The notes under the pieces are model-generated. The model did not search any database, had not been told where the DNA came from, and saw nothing but the letters and a program-made list of their open reading frames with translations. Below, in pieces: positions 20,896 through 31,192 of a DNA stretch of 64,000 nucleotides; the first letter of the stretch is position 1, and every line of letters starts with the position of its first letter. Source of the stretch: Chondrus crispus (Eukaryota > Rhodophyta > Florideophyceae > Gigartinales > Gigartinaceae). The stretch spans positions 394,899 through 458,898 of the forward strand of contig NW_005179111.1 in assembly GCF_000350225.1 (NCBI RefSeq). The letters run 5' to 3'. The translations under genes and the position numbers were made by a program.

Positions 20896-21594
20896 TGTAG
20901 CATAACCCCCCCTCGGGCTTTAAATTAGCTTAGATCAAGAACTAGATCAGCTACTGTAGAGCGTCGAGCTCTACAGTACAACCGCGCGTGTCCACGTGTA
21001 CACCACGGGGACAGGGGACACGCGCATACACGTGCACACGTGTACAGCGCGCGAACGAAGCGCGCACGCACCACGAGTAATACGTGTACTGTCAGACTCG
21101 ACATAGATGACAGTATTACAGTGCAGGCCGACCTGCACTACAGTAGCCCACTACAGTACCTCGGTACTGTAGTGTTATGATAGATTGTTTTGTATAATAA
21201 ATATGGAGCGGACCGGCGGCGGCGGAAGGAGACAAGCACGGGCTTGTCCTCAACCGACCGCCAAGGTCAGTCCACCCAGCTTATTCTAAACGTCGCTTTC
21301 GCTCTTCGCGCGCGTTTAGTCGGAGCCGAGCCGGAGTGGACGCGCAGCAGGCGAGCGAGCACGGAACCGTCTCCGCCCGTCAGCACTGGTACGTCACCCA
21401 GTGCTGCTCCGGGGCGTCGAGACGTCGATCTGCTCGTGCGTGCGCGCGTCCCTGCTCGCTCCCGCTCTACCACCGCTACCCGGGCCCGAGCCCGGTTCCA
21501 TAGCTGGTTGGCCCGCTTCACCCCTTCTCCGATCAGGGGTCTACAGGTCGAACTGCGCATACACCTCCAGTCGTTTGGGGGTGTTTATGCTACA
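20896..21594 (+). repeat. Solo LTR of the gypsy family, with CCCGG target duplication
   Basis: 699 bp from TGTAGCATAA to TTATGCTACA, flanked by CCCGG on both sides (20891-20895 and 21595-21599). It is related to the G2 LTR. A candidate poly(A) signal AATAAA at 21196-21201 fits plus sense. Solo LTRs arise by recombination between the two LTRs of a full element. Removing it restores the RT-RNase H frame of the host element. Confidence 0.95.
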
Positions 21595-21599
21595 CCCGG

Positions 21600-22300
21600 T
21601 GCTCCACAGGGACCTAACAAGCCCGCCCTCCTCCCGCGTTTACGCTACGGATGCCTCCCCCTTCGGGGGAGGTATCGTATACACTGATCTCCCTGAAGGC
21701 CTGGCTGCTCCGGATTTTATAACACGCGCACACGCGGTGCGGATCACGTCCGGCTGGTACGCAATGCCATCTGCGGTTGCTTCGCTCTCCGACACTCTCG
21801 TGTCCGAGGTAGCCCGGCCGTCCCACCTCAAGGACGGTTGATGAACCGCCTCCGCGCCGCTTGGACATGCCCCGAGTGGTGTCAGCTTTGGATGAGCTTA
21901 CAGTGGAAAGAGGTAATTGCCCATCGCTGGCGGGTCTCGTCGGCACATATTAGTATACTGGAGATCGAGGCATTGCTACTGGCTGTACGCCATATGGGGA
22001 GATCAGAACGTACAAGTGGCTGCGGCGTGGCAATATTTGTGGTCAGCATGGTGGCACTCGGGGCAGCGGCCAAGGGACGAAGCTCCTCGCGTCGTATTAA
22101 TAGAGCATCCCGCAAATTGGCAGCAGTCACGATTATCTCACACGTTGACTTGCTCCTGCATTTCGTGCCAACCGCACTTCAACCAGCTGATGCAGCTTCC
22201 CGTCGCTACGCGCCCACCCGGGCGAGTGACTTTGGGCATCTACCCTCTACAATCCCCGCACCATCTTTTCCTCCAAATACAAGTCACGCTTGATGACATG
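21600..22300 (+). pseudogene. RNase H domain of the tyrosine-recombinase element
   Basis: ATDASPFGGG gives the first catalytic Asp. ILEIEALLLAVR gives the Glu. The third acidic position falls in FVVSMVALGAAAKGRSSSRR, where family members usually have Asp-Ser and this copy has Val-Ser. PADAASRR gives the last Asp. A stop/frameshift at 21838-21841 breaks the frame. The domain would remove RNA from the RNA-DNA hybrid. It looks dead here because of the frame break and the lost Asp. Confidence 0.7.
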
Positions 22301-23603
22301 AATGTCCTCCGGGCTGCTGTCGTTCTACCTAATATACTGCGAGTATATGCCAGTGCAATCTTGCGCTTCGGCATATGGTGTGACTTCCATACGGTAAGAG
22401 CACCCCTATCGGTTTGGCTAAATTTGGTGGCTAAATGTGTAAAATTTTGCGTTTGCATATAGCATTTCTGTGCGCAACACTATCGGTTTAGGAGTAAATT
22501 TGAAATTGATGTGCCCTGATAGGGCATAGTGTACGAGGGGTGCGGGGCATCGAGTACGAGAGGTACTGTATTGACACTGTTCTATGGTCTTTTGGCCAAG
22601 TGGCGCCATGTAATTCGCGTCTCTATATGGTCAAATGAGTAAATTTGTCGCCATCTGGCTTCCAATATAGAGATAGATATAGCCAAAAAGGCCAAATTTT
22701 TGGAGATAACCAGTCCGATAGGGATGAAAGAGGCTATATGTATCTCTATATGCCAAATATTTACATATTCACAGCACCGATAGGGGTGCTCTAACTATGC
22801 ACTCCGCAGATGAGGTCGACAAAGCCATGGAACGATACCTCGTCTGGATGTACGAAGATGACCCCCGTTGTGGGGCAAAGGTGCGAGCCGCGTATACAGT
22901 AATGGGTCTTGAGGTCTTCATGCCGCTGTACCGTAAGGCCTTGGTGGCCTCCCGTTTAGCCCTTAATGGATGGGACCGACTGGTACCTAAACGTTCTCCC
23001 CGGCCGATGTCGGGTTTGATTGTCAACGGAATTGCAATGGAAATGGCCCGGCAAGGCCGGCATGATGTGTCGCTCGCGTTCCGTCTGTTATTTTCTGGGT
23101 ACCTGAGGGCCAGTGAGCTACTCTCCGCCCATGTCTCCGATGTTTGCGTACCAGGAGACATTCGTTTGCATCATTGGAATGCCTCTACCATCGTGACACA
23201 AAGACGGGATCAAACCAATTTGTCGTCAATGAGGACCCTATCGTCATTCGTCTCTGTCGCCTTTATCTTTCATTGTTCTCTCCGGACTCCGCATCCCTTT
23301 TATTTTTTTTCCCCATTTTCGTACAACTTTTTGCGTTCGCAATTTCATTCAATGTTGAATTGTCTGCACCTCCATCACGTCGGGTTTTCACTACATAGCT
23401 TGCGACATGGTGAGGCTACGGCTGACCTCCTCCGTGGAGTGCCTGTGCAGGATATTATCCGTTGTGGTCGCTGGTCCGATCCCAAGTCTGCTACCACCTA
23501 TCTTCAGTCTGGCCGTGCTCTCCTTCTCAGCTTTGCCATTCCTCGCGCTACCCAGACGCGTCTGCGGGCTCATTATCGGGCCATCACTGCGTGGGCCCAG
23601 TAA
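22301..23603 (+). pseudogene. Tyrosine recombinase, interrupted by a MITE
   Basis: The N-terminal core-binding part (LRVYASAILRFGIW) lies before the MITE and the rest after it. Removing the MITE plus one TAA joins the two in frame. Catalytic residues are Arg in YLRASELL (23106-23108), His and Arg in HSLRHG (23394-23405) and the Tyr in SATTYLQSGR (23499-23501); the GRW segment before it is typical. Between about 23200 and 23350 the expected TKTGSNQFVVNEDP segment is read only in another frame, so two compensating indels are likely. Such enzymes insert circular cDNA without a target duplication. Confidence 0.8.
22398..22791. mobile_element. MITE, 394 bp, Harbinger-like TAA target duplication
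   Basis: Perfect 16-bp terminal inverted repeats GAGCACCCCTATCGGT are flanked by TAA on both sides (22395-22397 and 22792-22794). There is no coding capacity. CTATCGG/CCGATAG recurs inside at several places. The 3-bp TAA duplication fits PIF/Harbinger. The inverted repeats do not visibly match the ends of the Harbinger-type element at 31306-34791. Confidence 0.92.
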
Positions 23604-23620
23604 GGGGTGGGTGCGGAGGG

Positions 23621-23735
23621 ATTTTAGACCCCGGCTCCGTACACGGCCTCCGCCGGGGGTCTCCTTTTGGCATTTAATCATAAAAACAAACCCGCCGTTG
23701 GCGGCGTTAACAAGGACAGTGACGCACCGCAGAGT
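23621..23735 (+). repeat. Split direct repeat, internal copy, of the tyrosine-recombinase element
   Basis: 115 bp just after the recombinase stop, matching 31193-31305 with a few differences. It holds two possible hairpins: AGACCCCGGC with its near-inverse GCCGGGGGTCT, and CGCCGTTGGCGGCG. Confidence 0.85.
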
Positions 23736-23967
23736 ATAAATTCTGCCAATAAGATTCTGTTGAAGGAGAGGACCGAGGTAACAAGTGCCGTGACCGGAGG
23801 AGAGGGTCAGGAATGGAGAAACTATGGAGAAGAGGAAGATTTTAGTGGAAATCTAGGAATTCAGGTGACCGAAGAGGAAGATTTTAGGGGAAATCTAGGA
23901 ATTTTGGTGACCCTCACAGGATCTTGTTCTGCAAGATCGGTGCGGTACGATTCCTGCGTGGGGAGAA
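23736..23967 (+). other. Spacer between split repeats, with 42-bp tandem repeat
   Basis: No gene. Two direct 42-bp units (23829-23870 and 23871-23912) begin GAAGAGGAAGATTTTAG. The stretch continues at 31072-31192 after copia B1. In a Ngaro layout it would be the second copy of the left terminal repeat, whose first copy would lie outside the window. Confidence 0.5.
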
Positions 23968-24906
23968 TACTGGAAGGTCAGCGGGGCAAAGGGAAATCGA
24001 AGGACGGTTGATGAGGTGAAGTTGAAGGATTGGGTACCGATTTACTTTGAGTCGCCAACTTCTGGCACTACTTATACACTTCTGCAATCTTCTAGAACTC
24101 TACTACCAAAGACTACGACACACATACTACAAATGTATTGGCTCTAACACATGTGCCCGTCTTGCTACTCAGCCAAACTGGCGATGGCCCAACAAACAGA
24201 ACAGAAAACCGCCTTACGAATTAGCACTGTCATGACGGAGAAATTAGTAAGGCAGTACAACAAAGCACAGCAAAGCACAAATTCCCTTACTATTCCAAAT
24301 CCAGCGTGGCACAAATTCGTAAGGCACGTTTACAGCTCACACGTTGCCTTACGAATTCAAATCAATCCTGCAAGGACTGTTTACAGCGCACACGTTGCCT
24401 TATGAATCTGAATCTCTCGTGAGGTCCTGTCCACTGTCAATTACAACAGTGCACATTTTGCCTTACGAATTGAAAACTCGCGCAACGGTATCTTTGTGTC
24501 CTGCTGTACCCGTGCTGCACTCCATGGACGCTGTAAACCTTTGGCACGTGCCAGGCACCCCCCACCAAGGTTCTACACTTTGTCTGTAAGACTGCAGGCG
24601 TACTGTACGCGTCCGACAGTGTAATGAGGACATGTGTCCAGGTCATACACGTGTCGGGCGGAGAAAATGAAACATTCTCAGATTGTACAGTACACCGCAA
24701 CCGTGTACATATTTCACACGTGTACACTTTGAAAACCAAACGTGCTCCTGAAGTACTGTAGAGTGCAACCGTGTACAGAAATCACACGTGTACACGTTGA
24801 AAATGAAACTTGCTCAGCTCGTCACGCGGAGTGTTTTCGATTTTACACGTGTCATACCTGTCGTCGTTTGTCATGCATATCAGCATGTGGTCGCAGAATT
24901 ACAACA
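23968..24906 (-). repeat. 3' LTR of copia B1
   Basis: In sense direction it runs TGTTGTAATT to CCAGTA, so the termini are TG...TA. Four perfect ACACGTGT octamers start at 24647, 24716, 24784 and 24845, spaced 61-69 bp apart in U3. The polypurine tract GAGGGGGAG precedes the LTR in sense direction (24907-24915). Confidence 0.93.
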
Positions 24907-24926
24907 CTCCCCCTCGATCACATGCT
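24882..24926 (-). promoter_or_regulatory. Hairpin with the polypurine tract in its loop (B1)
   Basis: Arms AGCATGTGGTCG (24882-24893) and CGATCACATGCT (24915-24926) pair at 11 of 12 positions. The loop holds the first bases of U3 and most of the GAGGGGGAG tract. The outer arm overlaps the last codons and TGA stop of Gag-Pol. The same layout is seen in A2 (47814-47858) and B2 (35748-35790 region). Confidence 0.7.
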
Positions 24927-27900
24927 TTTACCAGAAGTAGCTACTGCAAGCCCTAGAAGTTCTACAAACTTCTGGAACAGAACTCGCCCAAGTGCTTTCG
25001 TCAGGATATCTGCAGGCATGGAAGTGGTCGGGCAATGTGACAAAGAAATGACGTTTCTCTTAATTGCATCTCGTACATAGTGGTATTTCACATCAACATG
25101 TTTGTTACGACGGTTGACCGATTCATTCTGTGCATACGAAATAGTCCCTGCATTGTCACACCCCATCACAATCGTGGGATCAGAATCAAGTCCAAGAACA
25201 TCAGCAACAACTTGACGCAACCAGGTCGCCTCCTTACACGCTTCACATAGTGCAATGTACTCAGCCTCACACGTCGAAGTTGCAACCACAGTCTGTTTCC
25301 GGGAACTCCAACTGATCGCTCCACCGCAGAACTTGAAAACATATCCGCTGGTTGACTTGCGAGAGTCTGAACAACCGGCCCAGTCAGCATCACTGAAGCC
25401 GAACAACTCCGGCGATTTGGATTTATTGTCAAACACGATTCCTAAGTTTCGAGTCCCTTGCACGTATCGCATTACCCGTTTCACACCTGCCCAGTGTGAC
25501 TCACATGGGTTGGCAGAATGTTGAGAAAGCTTTCCAATCGCATATGCCAAGTCTGGACGAGTGCCAACCATCAAGTACATCAGGGATCCCACTGCCTCAC
25601 GATACGGTACATTTGTTTCGGAGTCGTTTTCGGTTGAAATCGTGGTTGTGTGACCTTGTTCCATTGGAGTCAGAGAGGGGTTACACGTTGACATTCGAAA
25701 ACGCTCAAGCACTTTTGATGCATACTTAGTTTGAGTGAGACTCAACGTCTTGGCGCTGCGATCCCTTTCGATTTCAAGACCAATGCAGACTTTTGCTTCA
25801 CCAAGGTCTTTCATCTCAAACCGTTTATTAAGCTCCCCCTTCATCCATTTGATGGCATCGATATCACTACCGGCGAGTAACAAGTCATCGACATAAAGTG
25901 CAATCAGCATGATAGTGTTACCGATGCGTTTAATGTAGAGACAAGGATCACTACGCGAAGTCTCGAATCCCAATTCACCAATTAAGAAATCATCCACTTT
26001 GGCATGCCATTGACGATGTGCTTGTTTAAGACCGTAAAGTGCTTTCAAAAGTTTGCACACGTGGTCACTTTTGCTTTTGTCAATGCACCCTTCGGGTTGC
26101 TCCATGTAGATGTCTTCATCCAAGTCGCCGTTCAAAAACGCAGTCACGACATCCATCTGATGAAGTTCGAGGTCGTAATGAGCAACTAAGGCAAGAAGTA
26201 GACGAATAGTGGTAAACTTTATGACAGGGGCATATGTCTCAGTATAGTCAAGACCTTGCACTTGCTGGAATCCACGAGCAACAAGTCTGGCTTTTGCACT
26301 TTCAACTATATTGCCATTTGCATCAGGAAGTTGCTTGACATTGAAAACCCATCGAGATGTCAAGATGTTTGACGCCTCAGATCGAGGAACAAGTTTCCAA
26401 GTCCGATTCTTAGTCTGCGAGGCAAGTTCTTTGTCAATGCCCGTCTGCCAAAATGCAGCTCTAGGCCCGTTGGTTGCCTGGTTGAAAGTCTTGGGACCTT
26501 CAATAGCGACATGCGCATGTGAAAGAAGAGCAGCTGCAAAGTTGCTCCTCCACCATGATCCGGGAGGTCTGCTGACTCGAGACGATCTTCGCACAGCTGG
26601 AGTCGGAGTTGGAGGAGTGACATTCGGAGTTTCGACGGCAGTTGGTACATCATCTTCATCTTCATCATTCTCACTTACAGAATGAGCACCATCGTTTTCA
26701 AGAACCTCCTCCGAAACTTCATCCTCTTCAGAACCGACCTCATCCGTATTTGGGGTATCAGCTGTATTCCCATTGTCGCCATCGAGCAGTACAACGTCAA
26801 CATCAGAGTTGATTGAATCACTTTCGTGTGCAGGAATGTCATGCATACCACATGTCGATTCATCAAACTTGACATCCCGTGACACAACAATTTTATTCAA
26901 CTCTCCGTCCCAAAGTTTGTATGCCTTACTGCATTGCGAGTACCCAAGAAACATTGCTTCACGCGCTCGCAAGTCCAGCTTACGGAGCTCTAATTTTGGT
27001 AATGTATACCAACACTTTGACCCAAATACTCGCAAATGGCCAACATTTGGAGTAGAATTCATCCAAATGTGGTGCGGAGTTGTATTAACGGGCAAAGCGC
27101 GTGAAGTAACTCGATTACGTACATATACTGAAGTGGCAAGAGCCTCGGCCCAGAATCGCTTACTGACCTGTTTATGAGAAAGCATTGAGCGGACAAGATC
27201 AATCAAAGTTCGATTTAAACGTTCAGCAACACCGTTTTGTTCAGGAGTGTACGCCGTTGTGAGTTGGTGCTGCGTACCGTTTAAATCTAAATGCGACTTG
27301 AATTCCGTCGACAAGTACTCTCCCCCTCGATCAGTGCGAAGCACCTTTACTTTGCGACCAGTATGGGTTTGAGCCAACTTTTCATACAACTTGTATTTTG
27401 CAAACGCCTCAGATTTATTTCTCATCGTGTACACAACTACCCAGTTCGAGTGATCATCTACAAATGTAATGAAGTATCTCGAACCACCAATGGACTGTAC
27501 TTCGAGCGGACCGCAAACGTCAGAATGTACCAAGTCAAGACAGTTCTGTGCTCGAGACGATGATCGCTGTTTTGGGATTACTGATCGCGTTGCTTTGCCA
27601 AACACACACGCAGGACAAATGGGAGAGTGATTGTCAGACTTCGGATTCATTGCACTGATGACATCGCTTTGACGAACGTTGATGCCACTTACCACATTAT
27701 TGTGAATCATTGATGCGATTCCTTGTACATTAACATGGGCCATGCGTTCATGTAGCGTCTGCAGGGTAACTACGTGAGCAGAAAAGGTTTCATTCATGAC
27801 GTCAAGTATGTACAAATCCCCAACTTGACTCGCTGTGGCAACTACAGTTGGTCCTGCAGTAACGCGGCATTTTTCATTTTCAAATGACACTTGCAAACCC

Positions 27901-29027
27901 TTTGAAACCATTTGGCTAACAGACAGTAGCGAGTATCCGAAATCGGGGACATGCAAAACGTTTGACAATTTGCAAGGATGTGGACTACCGTTGACGTTCA
28001 ACATGAATTCTACCTCGCCGCGACCAGCGACATTAGCTCTAGCCTTCGTGCCCATCTCGACTGATCCAGATTGCATCTGTTCATATGTAACGAACAAAGA
28101 GCGATCAAACGTAATGTGAGCGCTGCAACCGGAATCGACAAGCCATGACCGTGCGTTTGCAGCCCTCTTTTCTGGAGTAGAAGTTGAAAGCAAGCAAGTA
28201 AAGTCACTCTCCGCAAAGGCAGCAGTAGAATTGTCATCTCGAGAAACGAATGCACTTGGCTTTAAGCCAGTGTTGCGTGACCGAAACCCATCTGGCGGTG
28301 CAGGTCGGCGCCCATTCACGTCCTTGCCCCAGCAACGCGCTGCAGTATGCCCATGTCTATTGCAATTCGTACATTTCATATCGCGTCGAATAGGCATACG
28401 ATTGACAAGTGCAGGTGCATGTGGTGATGAAGCAGAAGCGGTCTTCATGCTTTCTCGTTGTTCTTCTTGCAGCAGACGACTCTTCACAAACTCGAGTCCA
28501 AACACTTTATCTTCATTGCCAAGTGCGTCAAGAGCAACAATCAAGTTATCGAATCGTGGAGGCAAGCCATTCAACACAGCCATTGCAATTTCTTTATCGT
28601 CAATCTCAACACTCATTGACTGCAATCTGGCAGCAAGTTGCTTCACACGATTGATGAACACAAGCACTTTCTCGGATGGGAGCATAGATACAGTGTAAAA
28701 GTCGCGACGGGCGGCAAGTTTGTTGAGCAAAGTATGACGCTCAAACACATTCAGAATTGCTTCCCATGTCTCTTTCGCACTGCTACACCCTCGCACATGT
28801 TGCAAGTAGTCATCAGAAAGCGTGAGTCCGATGACTGCCTTTGCTTTTGCGTCACCACGCATCCATTTTCTCCGGTCATCTGACGTCGCATTCTCCGGGA
28901 TATCATCAAAAACGTATTGATCGACATCTCGGAGAGCAAGCAGTAGCTGGATTTTCTGCTTCCAGATGTAAAAGTTAGATGCGGTCAGCTTCTCGATTCT
29001 GACCGATCCAGAGCTTTGGTCATCCAT
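24918..29027 (-). CDS. B1 Gag-Pol polyprotein, about 1369 aa, intact
   Basis: A single ORF from ATG 29027. Gag occupies about residues 1-215, the CCHC knuckle CTNCNRHGHTAARC about 217-230, protease WLVDSGCSAHI (DSG active site) about 295-305, the integrase zinc site about 425-475 (H...H, CPACVFG) and the core from about 500 (DLVHSDVCGPL, RTDRGGEYLS, PEQNGVAER). RT has DVVTAFLNGD and YVDDLLLAGSD (about 1045). RNase H lies at about 1210-1369 (SDADWAGC, EAEYIAL). The length is close to that of single-ORF copia proteins. It would form particles, mature itself, copy the RNA and integrate the cDNA. The stop TGA abuts the polypurine tract. Confidence 0.95.
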   Translation of the reverse strand: MDDQSSGSVRIEKLTASNFYIWKQKIQLLLALRDVDQYVFDDIPENATSDDRRKWMRGDAKAKAVIGLTLSDDYLQHVRGCSSAKETWEAILNVFERHTLLNKLAARRDFYTVSMLPSEKVLVFINRVKQLAARLQSMSVEIDDKEIAMAVLNGLPPRFDNLIVALDALGNEDKVFGLEFVKSRLLQEEQRESMKTASASSPHAPALVNRMPIRRDMKCTNCNRHGHTAARCWGKDVNGRRPAPPDGFRSRNTGLKPSAFVSRDDNSTAAFAESDFTCLLSTSTPEKRAANARSWLVDSGCSAHITFDRSLFVTYEQMQSGSVEMGTKARANVAGRGEVEFMLNVNGSPHPCKLSNVLHVPDFGYSLLSVSQMVSKGLQVSFENEKCRVTAGPTVVATASQVGDLYILDVMNETFSAHVVTLQTLHERMAHVNVQGIASMIHNNVVSGINVRQSDVISAMNPKSDNHSPICPACVFGKATRSVIPKQRSSSRAQNCLDLVHSDVCGPLEVQSIGGSRYFITFVDDHSNWVVVYTMRNKSEAFAKYKLYEKLAQTHTGRKVKVLRTDRGGEYLSTEFKSHLDLNGTQHQLTTAYTPEQNGVAERLNRTLIDLVRSMLSHKQVSKRFWAEALATSVYVRNRVTSRALPVNTTPHHIWMNSTPNVGHLRVFGSKCWYTLPKLELRKLDLRAREAMFLGYSQCSKAYKLWDGELNKIVVSRDVKFDESTCGMHDIPAHESDSINSDVDVVLLDGDNGNTADTPNTDEVGSEEDEVSEEVLENDGAHSVSENDEDEDDVPTAVETPNVTPPTPTPAVRRSSRVSRPPGSWWRSNFAAALLSHAHVAIEGPKTFNQATNGPRAAFWQTGIDKELASQTKNRTWKLVPRSEASNILTSRWVFNVKQLPDANGNIVESAKARLVARGFQQVQGLDYTETYAPVIKFTTIRLLLALVAHYDLELHQMDVVTAFLNGDLDEDIYMEQPEGCIDKSKSDHVCKLLKALYGLKQAHRQWHAKVDDFLIGELGFETSRSDPCLYIKRIGNTIMLIALYVDDLLLAGSDIDAIKWMKGELNKRFEMKDLGEAKVCIGLEIERDRSAKTLSLTQTKYASKVLERFRMSTCNPSLTPMEQGHTTTISTENDSETNVPYREAVGSLMYLMVGTRPDLAYAIGKLSQHSANPCESHWAGVKRVMRYVQGTRNLGIVFDNKSKSPELFGFSDADWAGCSDSRKSTSGYVFKFCGGAISWSSRKQTVVATSTCEAEYIALCEACKEATWLRQVVADVLGLDSDPTIVMGCDNAGTISYAQNESVNRRNKHVDVKYHYVRDAIKRNVISLSHCPTTSMPADILTKALGRVLFQKFVELLGLAVATSGKSM

Positions 29028-29074
29028 TTCACCGAATGGATGTACCCTTCGAGTATACAAGGTCTTCTGTTCCG

Positions 29075-29123
29075 GGATCCCAAGCCGTTAACCGATAGTC
29101 AACACAATGGCAAGCCCACCCGT
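29075..29123 (-). promoter_or_regulatory. 49-bp shared leader motif, B1 copy
   Basis: Identical to A1 12571-12619 and placed 48-96 bp upstream of the Gag ATG. The two families differ on both sides of it. Confidence 0.7.
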
Positions 29124-30112
29124 ATAAGAAGTTTGTAGCGATTACTCGGAAACGTTCTTGGTGCTTGTTCCCGGCGGAGTGGAACAAGCGTATTCTTCTT
29201 AAAATTGCCTTAGGGCGCTACCCCTGTATGTCGGCCAGTGCGGGTCTTTCGACTGTGAACTAAATCAAACGTGCCACGAGTAAGCACAACACTTTGCCTG
29301 TAGACGAACCAGGACTTTTGGTCACTACCGCGAACGGTCCCTGCAACCGAAATCGGCTTGTCCAAACTTGATACGGTACTACCCCAATGAGGTTTCCCAC
29401 AACACAAGAATGAAACTGCCTTCGTCGTACTCGTGTGATTTGTTCACAATCACGCCTAGGGTCACCCTCTTCCGTGCGAACTTAATCAAGGTACGCGACC
29501 TTATACACGTATAGTGAGAGGTTCAGTGTTTAGGCACGTATTCTCTTCACCCAGGGGACCGAAGTCGTACCTATAGGGCTAATACCGAGAGCGTTACCCA
29601 CACCGCCGACGCACCTCCCGAAGGCAGAGTGCGGATCGACTAGACCAGTACACTGTGATCCTCCCCGAGGATCAGTGTTTCGTCTCTCGACGATTCTTGG
29701 TCGGACCCTCGCTCAAGTCAGACTTCCAATGGCACAAGCCTTTCACCAAGAGCGAGGGTATCGGCAGCTACGACGATCACCGGCGTGATCGAAGGGCAGT
29801 CTTCTTGGATTGATATGGTACGTTGGCGACTAGGGACTACACCCACAGCTCACACAACGATTGCCAAGACCAAGCTGCAACAGACACGAAGAAGATCCAC
29901 CAAGTTGAAACGACAGCAGGTAGACGGAGACGAACGACCAAGATGATAACGACAGCAAGTAGACGGCGATAGAACAAAACGAACGGCGGCGGCGATGAAA
30001 CGGCGGCGGAAACGACAGCAGAAACCAAAACGAGAACGACAGCAGAAACAAACACGAAAACGGCAGCAGAAACTGAGAACGAGCACTCACACAGCGGAAT
30101 AATAACGTTGAA
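29124..30112 (-). other. Untranslated leader of copia B1
   Basis: About 990 bp without a convincing gene. A 65-codon frame at 29210-29407 is identical in B3 (44789-44986), but in B5 it carries an in-frame three-base deletion; it may simply be conserved leader. The part next to the PBS (about 29870-30100) is rich in GTCGTT-like pyrimidine repeats in sense direction, as in family A. Confidence 0.6.
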
Positions 30113-30126
30113 CTGGGCCCATAACC
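30113..30126 (-). other. Primer binding site of B1 (half initiator tRNA-Met)
   Basis: The sense strand GGTTATGGGCCCAG is directly adjacent to the 5' LTR, the same site as in A1. Confidence 0.85.
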
Positions 30127-31066
30127 TACTGGAAGGTCAGCGGGGCAAAGGGAAATCGAAGGACGGTTGATGAGGTGAAGTTGAAGGATTGGGTACCGAT
30201 TTACTTTGAGTCGCCAACTTCTGGCACTACTTATACACTTCTGCAATCTTCTAGAACTCTACTACCAAAGACTACGACACACATACTACAAATGTATTGG
30301 CTCTAACACATGTGCCCGTCTTGCTACTCAGCCAAACTGGCGATGGCCCAACAAACAGAACAGAAAACCGCCTTACGAATTAGCACTGTCATGACGGAGA
30401 AATTAGTAAGGCAGTACAACAAAGCACAGCAAAGCACAAATTCCCTTACTATTCCAAATCCAGCGTGGCACAAATTCGTAAGGCACGTTTACAGCTCACA
30501 CGTTGCCTTACGAATTCAAATCAATCCTGCAAGGACTGTTTACAGCGCACACGTTGCCTTATGAATCTGAATCTCTCGTGAGGTCCTGTCCACTGTCAAT
30601 TACAACAGTGCACATTTTGCCTTACGAATTGAAAACTCGCGCAACGGTATCTTTGTGTCCTGCTGTACCCGTGCTGCACTCCATGGACGCTGTAAACCTT
30701 TGGCATGTGCCAGGCACCCCCCACCAAGGTTCTACACTTTGTCTGTAAGACTGCAGGCGTACTGTACGCGTCCGACAGTGTAATGAGGACATGTGTCCAG
30801 GTCATACACGTGTCGGGCGAAGAAAAATGAAACATGCTCAGATTGTACTGTACACCGCAACCGTGTACATATTTCACACGTGTACACTTTGAAAACCAAA
30901 CGTGCTCCTGAAGTACTGTAGAGTGCAACCGTGTACAGAAATCACACGTGTACACGTTGAAAATGAAACTTGCTCAGCTCGTCACGCGGAGTGTTTTCGA
31001 TTTTACACGTGTCATACCTGTCGTCGTTTGTCATGCATATCAGCATGTGGTCGCAGAATTACAACA
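30127..31066 (-). repeat. 5' LTR of copia B1
   Basis: 940 bp, nearly identical to 23968-24906. A TATA-like box (TATAAG on the minus strand) at 30230-30235 sits about 100 bp before the LTR end, so U3 is long and R/U5 short. Confidence 0.93.
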
Positions 31067-31192
31067 GAGAAAACCCTCTCCCCCTCTGCCGATTGGACCC
31101 TGGATGGGTACATAAGCGAGTGAAGGAGGTAGTAAGACACCACCTGCCACCCCGGTAGCGACTTTTCTAGGTCCCGCCCGCCCACCCGAGAT

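Larger units (their letters stand above)
23968..31066 (-). mobile_element. Copia-type LTR retrotransposon B1, intact
   Basis: 7099 bp on the minus strand, with LTRs at 23968-24906 and 30127-31066 and target duplication GAGAA (23963-23967 and 31067-31071). I count five differences between the LTRs (four substitutions, one indel). The PBS, polypurine tract and a single uninterrupted Gag-Pol ORF are all present. It is the best candidate for an active autonomous element in family B. It sits in the spacer of the tyrosine-recombinase element. Confidence 0.95.

Noticed and set aside
26311..27177. Antisense reading frames of 80-134 codons repeated opposite every copia Gag-Pol (for example 26311-26685, 26773-27177, 41890-42264)
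   Set aside because: They recur only because the sense protein is conserved between copies, and they show no independent motif.
29210..29407. 65-codon leader ORF in family B
   Set aside because: Identical in B1 and B3 but so is the whole leader. B5 has a three-base deletion; no motif and no independent support.
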